Shown in pieces: positions 16,226-24,745 of a stretch of DNA of 64,000 bases (positions within the stretch are counted from its first letter, which is position 1; every line of letters starts with the position of its first letter). A program made the translations under genes and the position numbers. Origin of the DNA: Erysipelotrichaceae bacterium. GTDB taxonomy: Bacteria; Bacillota_I; Bacilli_A; Erysipelotrichales; Erysipelotrichaceae. The DNA is taken from positions 52,416 through 116,415 of the forward strand of contig JAFRQF010000035.1 in NCBI GenBank assembly GCA_017428765.1, in the 5' to 3' direction. The notes beneath the pieces were generated by a model. The model was not told where the DNA came from. It saw only the letters and a program-made list of their open reading frames with translations, and made no database searches.

Positions 16226-16711
16226 ATGAAAAAGGAAGTACGCTTATATAACGTCTTATTTCCTATCTGGATGCTGGTATGGATCCCGAGTTTTCTGTGG
16301 ATCGTTCTGATCCCGCTGAACTACATGATCGACCGCTTCGTTTTAAGCAAGAGCCTTCCCGATACGATCGATAAGAAAAGTTTTCTGAATAAGACGGCAT
16401 ATAAGATCTGTGCTTCCGGATTCTTATGCGATCTGATCGGTTCCGCATTGATGTTTTTATCGTTATATCTGAGCGGCGACAATTACCGTCTCGCCAATGC
16501 GATCAGCTTCGATCCGTTCTCCGATCTTTTCGCTTTCGTTCTGGTCGTATCCATGATCTTTGTATCGGCGGTATTGATTTATCTTATCGATAAACGGATA
16601 TTGAAGAAAGCCGGATTAAGCGAAAGTCAGGCAAGACGTTCCGCCTTGTATCTGGCAGTCTTTACGGCACCGTATCTTTTCCTGATCCCGTCAAACTGGC
16701 TCTATGTTTAA
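16226..16711 (+). CDS. Unknown four-helix membrane protein
   Basis: A 161-residue protein with hydrophobic segments at about residues 9-32, 59-80, 95-120 and 138-160, with positively charged loops. It starts two bases after the bilin-reductase-like gene, so the two are probably one transcript. No enzymatic motif is visible. I do not recognise the family. Confidence 0.65.
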   Translation: MKKEVRLYNVLFPIWMLVWIPSFLWIVLIPLNYMIDRFVLSKSLPDTIDKKSFLNKTAYKICASGFLCDLIGSALMFLSLYLSGDNYRLANAISFDPFSDLFAFVLVVSMIFVSAVLIYLIDKRILKKAGLSESQARRSALYLAVFTAPYLFLIPSNWLYV

Positions 16712-16720
16712 AAACAGACG

Positions 16721-18031
16721 ATGAAGATAACGATTCTCACCATTGCACCGGAACAGTTCGATTCCTTTTTAAAAACACCGTTAGTCTCCCGCAGCATCTC
16801 TGCGGGTCTTTTGGATCTGAAGATCAAAGACATCCGCGATTATGCGCCAGGCTCCTTCCGTAAAGTCGATGACTCTCCATACGGGGGCGGGGCAGGGATG
16901 TTGCTGCGCTACCAGCCTTTGCATGATGCCTTGATCGATAATATGAGTGAAAAATCGCATTCGATCCTTTTGGCTCCATGCGGCAAGACTTATAAACAGA
17001 AAGATGCCCACCGCTTATCGAAAATGGAAGATCTGATACTGATCTGCGGACATTATGAAGGCTTCGATCATCGCTTCTATGAAGAAACGGATGAGATGTT
17101 ATCGATCGGGGATTATATCTTATGCGGCGGAGAACTTCCTTCGATGATCCTTACCGAATCGATATTGCGATTACTGGACGGTTCGATGAAGAAGGAAAGC
17201 GTGATCGAAGAATCCTTTGAAGAAGATCTCCTGGAATATCCGCAATATACCAAGCCTTCTGTTATCAATGACAAACAAGTGCCGGAGATCTTATTGAGCG
17301 GAAACCACGAAGCGATACGCAAATGGCGATACGAAAAGGCAAAAGAAATGACCGAAAAGCTGAGACCTGACTTACTGAAGAAAAAAGATTCGATCGAAGA
17401 TGTCGAGCCTTCCTTAAAAACCTATATCGAAGAAAACATCCTTCCTTGTTACAGAGATTATGAGAAGAGTCACAATATCGATCATATCCGAAAAGTCATC
17501 GAGAACAGTTTCGATCTGATCAAAGGACTGGATGTGAATGTCGATATGGTATATTCCATCGCGGCATACCACGATATCGGTATCCGTTTCGGACGGAAGG
17601 ACCATCATATCACCTCAGGAAAGTGGCTCTTTGAAGATAAAAAGTTAAGAAACTGGTTTGATGAGCAAGAGATCCTTTTGATGAAAGAGGCGATCGAAGA
17701 CCATCGGGCTTCTTCCGATCACGAACCTCGATCCGTATATGGCCGTATCGTTGCAGAAGCCGACAGGGACATCGACCCGTACCGCATCATCGAGCGCTGC
17801 GTTCAGTTTGAGACAAACTCCCATCCGGATGCCGATATGAAACAAGCCTATGAGTATATCATGGCCCATCTTGATGAGAAGTATTCCAGACACGGTTATC
17901 TGAAGCTGTGGATGCCTTGCAAGAAGAATGAAGAAGGACTTGAAACGCTTCGCAGGTGGATGGAAAACGGCGAGATCGAAGATATCGTCATGTCGTATCT
18001 GGAAAAAGACGGGTTCGTCGAAATCAAATGA
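16721..18031 (+). CDS. trmD: TrmD tRNA (guanine-37-N1) methyltransferase fused to an HD domain
   Basis: Residues 1-228 are TrmD, which methylates G37 of tRNAs and prevents frameshifting. SPYGGGAGM, ILICGHYEGFDHRF and the knot motif SIGDYILCGGELPSM are all present. Residues 230-436 form an HD-type metal-dependent phosphohydrolase: H251 in KSHNIDHIRKV, the HD pair at 284-285 in AAYHDIG, DHH at 294-296, and AEADRDID at 345-352. No stop or frameshift separates the two. TrmD is normally about 240 residues and sits in a rpsP-rimM-trmD-rplS cluster, absent here. What the HD part hydrolyses is unknown. Confidence 0.92.
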   Translation: MKITILTIAPEQFDSFLKTPLVSRSISAGLLDLKIKDIRDYAPGSFRKVDDSPYGGGAGMLLRYQPLHDALIDNMSEKSHSILLAPCGKTYKQKDAHRLSKMEDLILICGHYEGFDHRFYEETDEMLSIGDYILCGGELPSMILTESILRLLDGSMKKESVIEESFEEDLLEYPQYTKPSVINDKQVPEILLSGNHEAIRKWRYEKAKEMTEKLRPDLLKKKDSIEDVEPSLKTYIEENILPCYRDYEKSHNIDHIRKVIENSFDLIKGLDVNVDMVYSIAAYHDIGIRFGRKDHHITSGKWLFEDKKLRNWFDEQEILLMKEAIEDHRASSDHEPRSVYGRIVAEADRDIDPYRIIERCVQFETNSHPDADMKQAYEYIMAHLDEKYSRHGYLKLWMPCKKNEEGLETLRRWMENGEIEDIVMSYLEKDGFVEIK

Positions 18032-18041
18032 TTTAATAAAG

Positions 18042-18062
18042 AGAAAGCGATGCTTTCTTTTT
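18042..18062 (+). terminator. Terminator after trmD-HD
   Basis: Stem AGAAAGC/GCTTTCT with loop GAT, then five T. Confidence 0.75.
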
Positions 18063-18243
18063 AAGTTGAGTGTTTTATGAATTATTTCTTTGATCGGATC
18101 GAATATAAAGTGAGTATCGTCTGAAGTGAATGAGCAGGAATAACAAAGAACAGATACGATCGATTGGTTTCTTTTGTTTCATAATGCTTGCTGATGAATG
18201 AACTGAAATCGATTTGTTGTAAAATGGAAGCGGAGGAAGAGAC

Positions 18244-19359
18244 ATGGATAATTATACAGATCAGAATAAAATGAAACTCGGTTTCGGTCTGATGCGGCTT
18301 CCGAAACTGGAAGATGGCAGCATCGATGTAAAACAGACGGCGCAGATGTGTGACCTGTTTTTGAAAGCCGGCGGTACCTATTTTGACACTGCGTTTGCCT
18401 ATCCGGGTTCGGAAGAGGCGATCCGCAAGGCTTTGATCGAAAGACACCCGAGAGAAAGCTTTACTCTGGCGACAAAGCTTATCTGCAATGCCGACATCCA
18501 CTCCGAAGAAGATGCAAAGAAAGAATTCTATACTTCTTTGGAAAGGACTAAAGCCGGTTATTTTGATTATTATCTTTTACATGCATTACAAAGGACCAAT
18601 TATTTCCGTTACGACGAATACCATCTCTGGGACTTCGTCAAGGAAATGAAAGAGAAGGGCCTCATCCGCCATTACGGTTTCTCCTTCCATGGCGATCCGG
18701 CATTATTGGAAGAACTGCTGGAGAAACATCCGGATGTCGAATTCGTACAGTTGCAGATCAACTATGCCGACTGGGACAACCCTGGTGTGGCTTCCAAGAC
18801 CAATCTTGATATCTGCAGAAAACACGGCAAGCTTGTGACGGTCATGGAACCGGTCAAAGGCGGCATCCTTGCCGATCCGATCGATTCCGTCAAGAAGATC
18901 TTCGATGCGGAAAACAATGGTTTATCTTATGCTTCCTGGGCAGTAAGGTTCGTCGCATCGCAGCCGGGCATTTTAACGGTACTCAGCGGTATGTCATCTC
19001 TTGAACAGATGAAAGATAATCTGTCTTATATGGAAGACTTCAAGCCGATCGATGAACATGAGATGGAAGTCATCGAAAAGGCACAGGCTGCCATCGAAGC
19101 AGACAAATCGATCGCCTGCACGAAGTGCCACTACTGCACGAAGGGCTGTCCGATGAATATCCCGATCCCGGAGATCTTCAACGTCGAAAACCGCAAGAAG
19201 GGCCAGCCGGAATTCCGTACCAAGAGAGAATATCTTATCGTCACCCATGACAAAGGAAAGGCATCCGACTGTATCCAGTGCGGTCAGTGCGAAGCTGCCT
19301 GCCCGCAGCATCTTCCGATCATCTCGCTGCTTGAACAGTGCAGAGTATTTGAAGATTAG
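18244..19359 (+). CDS. Aldo/keto reductase with C-terminal 4Fe-4S cluster motifs
   Basis: A 371-residue oxidoreductase. The aldo/keto reductase barrel comes first: GFGLMRLPKLEDG at the start, YFDTAFAYPGSEEAI with the catalytic Asp/Tyr, and KLICNAD. At the C terminus CTKCHYCTKGCPMNIPIP and CIQCGQCEAACPQHLPI are two ferredoxin-type cysteine clusters. This FeS-linked subgroup is common in anaerobes and may use ferredoxin as well as NAD(P)H. The substrate is unknown. GGAGG lies nine bases before the ATG; TAAAAT lies at about 18220. Confidence 0.92.
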   Translation: MDNYTDQNKMKLGFGLMRLPKLEDGSIDVKQTAQMCDLFLKAGGTYFDTAFAYPGSEEAIRKALIERHPRESFTLATKLICNADIHSEEDAKKEFYTSLERTKAGYFDYYLLHALQRTNYFRYDEYHLWDFVKEMKEKGLIRHYGFSFHGDPALLEELLEKHPDVEFVQLQINYADWDNPGVASKTNLDICRKHGKLVTVMEPVKGGILADPIDSVKKIFDAENNGLSYASWAVRFVASQPGILTVLSGMSSLEQMKDNLSYMEDFKPIDEHEMEVIEKAQAAIEADKSIACTKCHYCTKGCPMNIPIPEIFNVENRKKGQPEFRTKREYLIVTHDKGKASDCIQCGQCEAACPQHLPIISLLEQCRVFED

Positions 19360-19382
19360 TTGAAACGATCCTATCTTTACTC

Positions 19383-19405
19383 AGCAGGCGAAAGCCTGCT
19401 TTTTT
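19383..19405 (+). terminator. Terminator after the aldo/keto reductase
   Basis: Stem AGCAGGC/GCCTGCT with GAAA tetraloop, then five T. Confidence 0.85.
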
Positions 19406-19504
19406 CATACAATGAAGATAAGAAGATTTCTTAATCCTTTCTTAATCTTTCCTCTATGTCTTTCGTTTTACGGGATGTACTAGAATGGATTTGTGGAGAA
19501 AACT

Positions 19505-20203
19505 ATGGCAAAAATACTTATCTGTGACGATGAGACCGATATCGTCAACGCATTGAAGATCTATCTGTGTGATCCTTCCTATGAACTTTTTGAAGCCTAT
19601 GACGGTATGCAGGCTTTGGATATCATCGAAAGAAACGACATCGATCTGGTCTTACTGGATCTGATGATGCCGAAGATGGATGGCATTTCAGCACTTCATA
19701 AGATCAGGGAAAGATACAATATGCCGGTCATCATTCTGTCTGCAAAAAGCGAAGACGGGGATAAAGTGTTAGGTCTCAATATCGGTGCCGATGATTATAT
19801 CACCAAGCCGTTCAATCCCATCGAAGTGACCGCCAGAGTCAATTCGCAGCTAAGAAGATATCTGCGATTCGGTTCGAATGTGCAGAAACAGGATGTCTTT
19901 GAACTGGGCGGCATCGTGTTGGATGACAGGAAAAAGGAAGTGAATGTCGATGATAAGAAGGTGAATCTGACTCCGAAAGAATATGAGATCCTGAAGCTCC
20001 TCCTGTCTCATCCCGATGAAGTGTTTTCACCATCCAAGATCTATTCTTCCATCTGGAAGGAAGAACCCTATGGAGCAGAGAATACGGTCGCCGTACATAT
20101 CCGCCATCTGCGGGAAAAGATCGAGATCGATCCGGCCGAACCCAGATACATCAAAGTGATCTTCGGTCAGGGCTACAAGATCGAGAAAGGAAGAAGTCTA
20201 TGA
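19505..20203 (+). CDS. OmpR-family response regulator
   Basis: A 232-residue two-component regulator. The receiver domain carries the acidic pocket DDETD and the phosphorylation site LVLLDLMMPKMDG (about Asp52), with LSAKSEDGDKV and the conserved Lys in YITKPFNP. The C-terminal winged helix ends in ENTVAVHIRHLREKI. The ATG at 19505 is preferred over GTG 19493 because TGGAGA precedes it. TAGAAT lies at 19481-19486. Its stop overlaps the kinase ATG in ATGA. Targets are unknown. Confidence 0.95.
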   Translation: MAKILICDDETDIVNALKIYLCDPSYELFEAYDGMQALDIIERNDIDLVLLDLMMPKMDGISALHKIRERYNMPVIILSAKSEDGDKVLGLNIGADDYITKPFNPIEVTARVNSQLRRYLRFGSNVQKQDVFELGGIVLDDRKKEVNVDDKKVNLTPKEYEILKLLLSHPDEVFSPSKIYSSIWKEEPYGAENTVAVHIRHLREKIEIDPAEPRYIKVIFGQGYKIEKGRSL

Positions 20204-22113
20204 AGAAGTTCTTTAAAACGATCGCAGGAAAAACGGTTCTGTTCCTGCTTTGTCTGATATCGATGTGCCTGTTTGCCGCATCAATGCTTGGCATCTTTTT
20301 CTATTACGAAGAAGACTTTTATACGACCGATAAGGAGACGATGGAAAAAGGATACATCTCTTCCAGGATCCGAAACGATCTGTATCCCTATGTCTTTGAT
20401 GCGACTTTATACGATGACGATGATCATATCCTTGAAGTCGAGGATGTGGGCAATCTCGTATTTGTGATAAAAAACGAAGAAAACAAGGAACTGATGAAAA
20501 GCCAGAGTGCCGAAAAGATCAGTTCGTGGCCATACTCTTATCAGTTTCGTGTCGTGTATGACGAAGCAGGAAACGCTGCAGAAGTCTATTACTCGTCATC
20601 ATCTTTCATACAGAATAATGAGAAGATCTTCTCAGCCGATGCGTATATCAGATCGAATACCGGCATCCAGGATTTCTATTCGATAGAAAGCAGATTCTTT
20701 TCTTTGATCTATGATATGCGATACGGAGTCTATGGCTTGCTGGGGACGTCCTTACTGGTGATGATCGTCACATTCATCGCTTTGATGTGCGTATCCGGCA
20801 GAAGGAATGAATCGGATGGCTTATATCCGGGTCCTCTGCATAAGATCCCGTTTGATCTGCTGATCGCTTTGTGGCTTGGGGTGTTCGTGCTTGTGATCTA
20901 TATGATCGACCAGATCTTTCAAAGGGATTTCTTACAGATAGGCGCAGTTCTTGTCGTGATGCTTGGCTTTGTAGCTTCATTCCTTGGCTTGTGCATGTCG
21001 GCAGCCGTCCGTATAAAAAACAAAGACCTGTTTACCGGTTCTTTCACATATATCTTCCTGAAAAAGTCCGTTGAACTGCTTCGCTATGTATTGAAACTTA
21101 TTGGCAGAGTATTGAAATGGTTTATTGAGATCGTATCTTCGATCCCGGCTTCCTGGAAGATCCTTGGTATATTCTGCCTTTGTTCCTTTGCAGAGTTGTT
21201 CTTCTTTTATGAAGGCGGAGGCGGGCCTGTGCTTCTTGTAAAACTTCTTGAATTCGTTCTTCTGGCCTATATCGGTTTCTGTCTGAACAAGCTGCGCAAA
21301 GGTGCGGATGCCTTGGCTTGCGGGGATCTGAGCTATCATGTCGATACGGATAAGATGGTATGGGATCTGAAAAAACATGGGGAAGATCTCAATTCCATCG
21401 CATCCGGTATGGCGATCGCAGTGGAAGACAGACTGAAGAGCGAACGCATGAAGACGGAGCTGATCACCAATGTCTCCCACGACATCAAGACGCCTTTGAC
21501 TTCGATCATCAATTATGCCGATCTCATCGGCAAGGAAGAAGCATCCTCCGATAAGGTGAAGGAATACAGCGAAGTACTGATACGCCAGTCCAAACGATTG
21601 AAACGCCTGCTGGAAGACCTGGTGGAAGCTTCCAAGGCAGCCAGCGGTTCTCTGGAAGTCGAATTATCACCTTGCGATGCCAACATCTTTATTGAACAGT
21701 GTATCGGTGAATACGACGACCGTTTGAAGAAAGCCGATCTGACACTTATCGCAAAGAAAGCGGAGGAAAGGGTGGAGATCCTCGCCGATCCAAGAAGGAT
21801 GTGGCGTATCTTCGACAATCTGATGAACAACATCTGCAAGTATGCCTTGCCAGGGACAAGAGTTTATCTTTCTTTGGAAAAGGAAAGAGACAAGGCTGTC
21901 ATCTCCTTTAAAAACACATCCAAAGACCAGCTGAACATTTCTCCGGATGAACTGCTGGAACGCTTCAAGAGAGGAGATGCCTCCAGAAACTCGGAAGGAA
22001 ACGGATTGGGCTTATCGATCGCCAAAAGCCTGACGGAGCTGCAGAATGGGGAGCTGGATCTTAGCATCGACGGCGATCTATTCAAGGCGTCCTTACGTTT
22101 TCCGTTGTTGTAA
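20200..22113 (+). CDS. Sensor histidine kinase
   Basis: A 637-residue membrane kinase, partner of the upstream regulator. One N-terminal helix (about 10-33) and an extracytoplasmic domain of about 140 residues are followed by a group of helices to about residue 370. The H box is NVSHDIKTPLTSI (His about 427), N box NLMNNICKYA, and G box EGNGLGLSIAKS. The multi-helix region between sensor and kinase resembles kinases that respond to cell-envelope conditions, but the signal cannot be told. The ATG overlaps the regulator stop by four bases. Confidence 0.94.
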   Translation: MKKFFKTIAGKTVLFLLCLISMCLFAASMLGIFFYYEEDFYTTDKETMEKGYISSRIRNDLYPYVFDATLYDDDDHILEVEDVGNLVFVIKNEENKELMKSQSAEKISSWPYSYQFRVVYDEAGNAAEVYYSSSSFIQNNEKIFSADAYIRSNTGIQDFYSIESRFFSLIYDMRYGVYGLLGTSLLVMIVTFIALMCVSGRRNESDGLYPGPLHKIPFDLLIALWLGVFVLVIYMIDQIFQRDFLQIGAVLVVMLGFVASFLGLCMSAAVRIKNKDLFTGSFTYIFLKKSVELLRYVLKLIGRVLKWFIEIVSSIPASWKILGIFCLCSFAELFFFYEGGGGPVLLVKLLEFVLLAYIGFCLNKLRKGADALACGDLSYHVDTDKMVWDLKKHGEDLNSIASGMAIAVEDRLKSERMKTELITNVSHDIKTPLTSIINYADLIGKEEASSDKVKEYSEVLIRQSKRLKRLLEDLVEASKAASGSLEVELSPCDANIFIEQCIGEYDDRLKKADLTLIAKKAEERVEILADPRRMWRIFDNLMNNICKYALPGTRVYLSLEKERDKAVISFKNTSKDQLNISPDELLERFKRGDASRNSEGNGLGLSIAKSLTELQNGELDLSIDGDLFKASLRFPLL

Positions 22114-22115
22114 AG

Positions 22116-22153
22116 AAACAGACTTGCCTTTTGTTCAGGCAGGTCTGTTTTTT
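22116..22153 (+). terminator. Terminator after the two-component system
   Basis: 13-bp stem from AAACAGAC/GTCTGTTT continuing inward, 9-base loop, T-rich tail. An extended -10 TGGTATAAT at 22153-22161 for the next gene starts inside the tail. Confidence 0.85.
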
Positions 22154-22185
22154 GGTATAATCGAATATGTTGAAAAAGGCAGATC

Positions 22186-22866
22186 ATGGAATACAACAGA
22201 TTACGATTGAACAAAGAAGAATCCTCCTTTGTTGAGGAACGCTATAAAGATGTCGACTTCAAAGAGCTCATGTCACTTGTGGAAGGCATGTCGACGATAC
22301 GCAATATCGATATGCTGATATCATCGCTGGATTATGACATCGAACATAAAGACTTTGCCGATGCAAAAGACATCCTGGAAAAAGAGAATTATGTTCTGAT
22401 GTGCAAAGCCATCAAAGACAAGGCCGTCTATTACAGAGACCACAACGGCAAGAACTATGTACAGGGCTTCAATACCGATGTCTTCTGCAAGAGGGCGGAT
22501 GAGATCTCCAGAGTCGCCATTTCCGAACCGATCGGAAACGATATCTACAAGATCGACCAGTCAATTAACTACATCCGTTCGATCGCCGACCGTTTCGATT
22601 CCGACCAGAAAGTATGGAACATCGCCATCTACTTAGGGACCAAACTGGGCGAACTGATGTTAAATGAAACACTGCTTTCCCATGGCTTTGACTGGGATAT
22701 CGTCGAACCGAAGAAGTATCCGATCATCATCGAACCGATCCATAAAGTCAGCATCGACCCGATACGTTTCGTCTTCGACAAGCTCAAATATACGGATAAC
22801 GCACCTGATCCTAACGGAAACTGTTCGGACTTCTATTACCGTTTCTTAGACAAGATCAAAGTCTAG
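22186..22866 (+). CDS. Unknown cytosolic protein
   Basis: A 226-residue, mostly helical and charged protein without signal peptide or membrane segment. No recognisable motif is present; NYVQGFNTDVFCKRADEISR and PIIIEPIHKVSIDPIRFVFD are the most distinctive stretches. It has its own extended -10 TGGTATAAT ending 24 bases before the ATG and a weak AAAGGC ribosome site. It leads a short run of unknown genes. The function is not recognised. Confidence 0.65.
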   Translation: MEYNRLRLNKEESSFVEERYKDVDFKELMSLVEGMSTIRNIDMLISSLDYDIEHKDFADAKDILEKENYVLMCKAIKDKAVYYRDHNGKNYVQGFNTDVFCKRADEISRVAISEPIGNDIYKIDQSINYIRSIADRFDSDQKVWNIAIYLGTKLGELMLNETLLSHGFDWDIVEPKKYPIIIEPIHKVSIDPIRFVFDKLKYTDNAPDPNGNCSDFYYRFLDKIKV

Positions 22867-22888
22867 CATTTTTACGAAAAGATGACAT

Positions 22889-23326
22889 ATGAGACTTTCG
22901 GCATTTGATTTCAAGAACATCCCGCTCATCCTTTGCGGTCTGTTCTATTGTGTTTTAAGTATCTTTTCCATCGTGACCGGAATGATCTACGTGTCCGGAA
23001 AACGAAAACTCAATCCGCTGGAGCTTCCCGATTCCTTTGTCGACAAACTGAGCGAAGAGGGAAAAACGGAACGTTTTGCCAGAAAGATGGGTCTGGTGAC
23101 CTTCATCGTCGGCATCGTACAGGGTATCAGCGCATTCTGCTTGTTTCATGCCAAGGGCATTTTGGCATATATGATCGCTTTGGGTTTCACCTTATTTTCA
23201 ATCGCTTCGGTATCGTTCAAACTGAAGGGCAAGATCAATGCCTTTCCGCTGCTGAAGCTTGGCGCATATCTGCTGATACTGATCGTATTGTTTTTAAGCG
23301 AGACAAGAAACTTATTCTTCAGATGA
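22889..23326 (+). CDS. Small membrane protein, possibly DUF3784-like
   Basis: A 145-residue protein with four hydrophobic helices near residues 11-32, 66-84, 88-106 and 118-138, and a charged loop between the first two. The arrangement (GMIYVSGKRKLNP, then EEGKTERFARKMG) resembles the DUF3784 group of small Bacillota membrane proteins. Its stop overlaps the next ATG in ATGA. No function is known. Confidence 0.6.
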   Translation: MRLSAFDFKNIPLILCGLFYCVLSIFSIVTGMIYVSGKRKLNPLELPDSFVDKLSEEGKTERFARKMGLVTFIVGIVQGISAFCLFHAKGILAYMIALGFTLFSIASVSFKLKGKINAFPLLKLGAYLLILIVLFLSETRNLFFR

Positions 23327-23817
23327 ATGGCAATAAGACCATAAACGATATAAGAGAGAAGATGCTTCATGAAAATGAAGCTTTTTTAGATGATTTCTCA
23401 GAAAAGATGTTCGAGGAAAGTAATCGGATCATCGATATCTTCCCGAAAAGAGTTAGCGAAGAATTTGCAGAAGAATATGCTGCTGTGATCTCTTATTTTG
23501 AAAAGGAAGATAGACTATCAAAGATCTACCGGGATTACGCAGAGATCTTTCTTCTTCTGAATTGTTACTTTCATATGTCCTGTTCTTTTGAAGAAGGGAT
23601 CTATGAAACGATAAAGGATGCCGATGACTTCATGAGACGATTCACCGATATGAAAGATACAGGGATCTTCAAGGCCTTGTTCGTCAAAGAAAAGGTCATG
23701 ATCGTTGTGGACAGACAGGATACCTATATGACGGTCTACGGAACTAACGATATTTTTGAAAAGATGTTACAGGATCTGGTTTCGGCAAAAGGATATCATT
23801 TGTGGGATAGAGGATGA
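23323..23817 (+). CDS. Unknown helical protein
   Basis: A 164-residue protein beginning MNGNKTINDIREKML, rich in Glu, Asp and Phe, predicted largely helical. The frame is open further upstream, but that part only shadows the membrane protein gene; the ATG at 23323 overlaps the previous stop by four bases and is the natural start. No motif is recognised. The gene is coupled upstream to the membrane protein, and an SDR gene follows after 16 bases, so the run 22889-24544 is likely one operon. Confidence 0.6.
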   Translation: MNGNKTINDIREKMLHENEAFLDDFSEKMFEESNRIIDIFPKRVSEEFAEEYAAVISYFEKEDRLSKIYRDYAEIFLLLNCYFHMSCSFEEGIYETIKDADDFMRRFTDMKDTGIFKALFVKEKVMIVVDRQDTYMTVYGTNDIFEKMLQDLVSAKGYHLWDRG

Positions 23818-23833
23818 CCCGGAAGAGGTGAAC

Positions 23834-24544
23834 ATGGAAGAAATGAAAGACAAAGTTGCGGTGATCACGGGCGGCGCAAGCGGGATCGGAAAATGCATCA
23901 AAGAATCTTTTGAAAAACAAGGTGTAAAAACGGCGATCATCGATATCAAAGAAAATGAGTATTTTATCGGCAATATCGCAGATAAGGAAACGCTTGAAAG
24001 CTTCGTGAAGAAAGTCATTGACGACTATGGTCATATCGATTATCTGATCAACAACGCACTTCCTTTGATGAAAGGAATCGATACCTGCAGCTATGAGGAA
24101 TTCGAGTATGCCTTAAAAGTCGGCGTCACGGCGCCATTCTATCTGACGAAGCTTTTCCTGCCATATTTCAGTAAAGGGGCATCGATCGTAAACATTTCTT
24201 CGACGAGAGCCTGTATGTCACAAGCCCAGACGGAATCCTATACCGCTGCCAAAGGCGGCATCTCTGCTTTGACGCATGCCTTGGCGGTGAGCCTTTCCGG
24301 CAAGGTAAGAGTCAATTCCATCTCACCGGGCTGGATCGATACGGCGTATACGGTCTATGAAGGACCGGATGCTTATCAGCAGCCTAGCGGCAGAGTCGGC
24401 AATCCGCAGGATATTGCCGATATGGTCTTATATCTTTGCAGTGACAAGGCATCATTCATTGATGGGGAAAACATCAATATCGATGGCGGTATGAGCAAGC
24501 TCATGATCTACCACGGCGATCACGGCTGGAGCCTGGATAATTGA
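23834..24544 (+). CDS. Short-chain dehydrogenase/reductase
   Basis: A 236-residue classical SDR. The cofactor loop is TGGASGIGK, with IDIKEN following beta-2, which favours NAD(H). NNALPL, the catalytic Ser in NISSTRA, YTAAKGG with Tyr and Lys, and SPGWIDT are present. The ATG at 23834 follows GAAGAGGTG; the frame extends upstream but without homology. The substrate is unknown. The gene is followed by a hairpin shared with the tRNA on the other strand. Confidence 0.92.
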   Translation: MEEMKDKVAVITGGASGIGKCIKESFEKQGVKTAIIDIKENEYFIGNIADKETLESFVKKVIDDYGHIDYLINNALPLMKGIDTCSYEEFEYALKVGVTAPFYLTKLFLPYFSKGASIVNISSTRACMSQAQTESYTAAKGGISALTHALAVSLSGKVRVNSISPGWIDTAYTVYEGPDAYQQPSGRVGNPQDIADMVLYLCSDKASFIDGENINIDGGMSKLMIYHGDHGWSLDN

Positions 24545-24567
24545 TTACAGAAATATAGAATACGCAT

Positions 24568-24597
24568 GAAAAAAGTACAGGTATTTGCCTGTACTTT
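24568..24597 (-). terminator. Terminator of tRNA-Leu
   Basis: 10-bp stem AAAGTACAGG/CCTGTACTTT. On the minus strand six T follow directly; on plus the tail is GTTGTTG, so a weaker action for the SDR gene is possible. Confidence 0.8.
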
Positions 24598-24607
24598 GTT
24601 GTTGCGA

Positions 24608-24693
24608 ATGGTCCCCAGAGTCGGGGTCGAACCGACACGGATTTCTCCTCACGATTTTGAGTCGTGCGCGTCTGCCAATTCCGCCATCCGGGG
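24608..24693 (-). tRNA. tRNA-Leu (CAA anticodon)
   Basis: An 86-base type II tRNA on the minus strand. The acceptor CCCCGGA pairs with TCTGGGG, with discriminator A and encoded CCA. The anticodon stem CACGA/TCGTG holds loop CTCAAAA, giving anticodon CAA for UUG. A long variable arm precedes the T arm GTCGGTTCGACCCCGAC. Confidence 0.95.
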
Positions 24694-24745
24694 ATACTTC
24701 ATTATTCTAACACAAAATATCCTGGTTTGATAAAATATTGTTTGG

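Noticed and set aside
22933..23322. Upstream extension of the helical protein gene at 23323
   Set aside because: These codons only shadow the membrane protein in another frame; the ATGA overlap gives a natural start at 23323.
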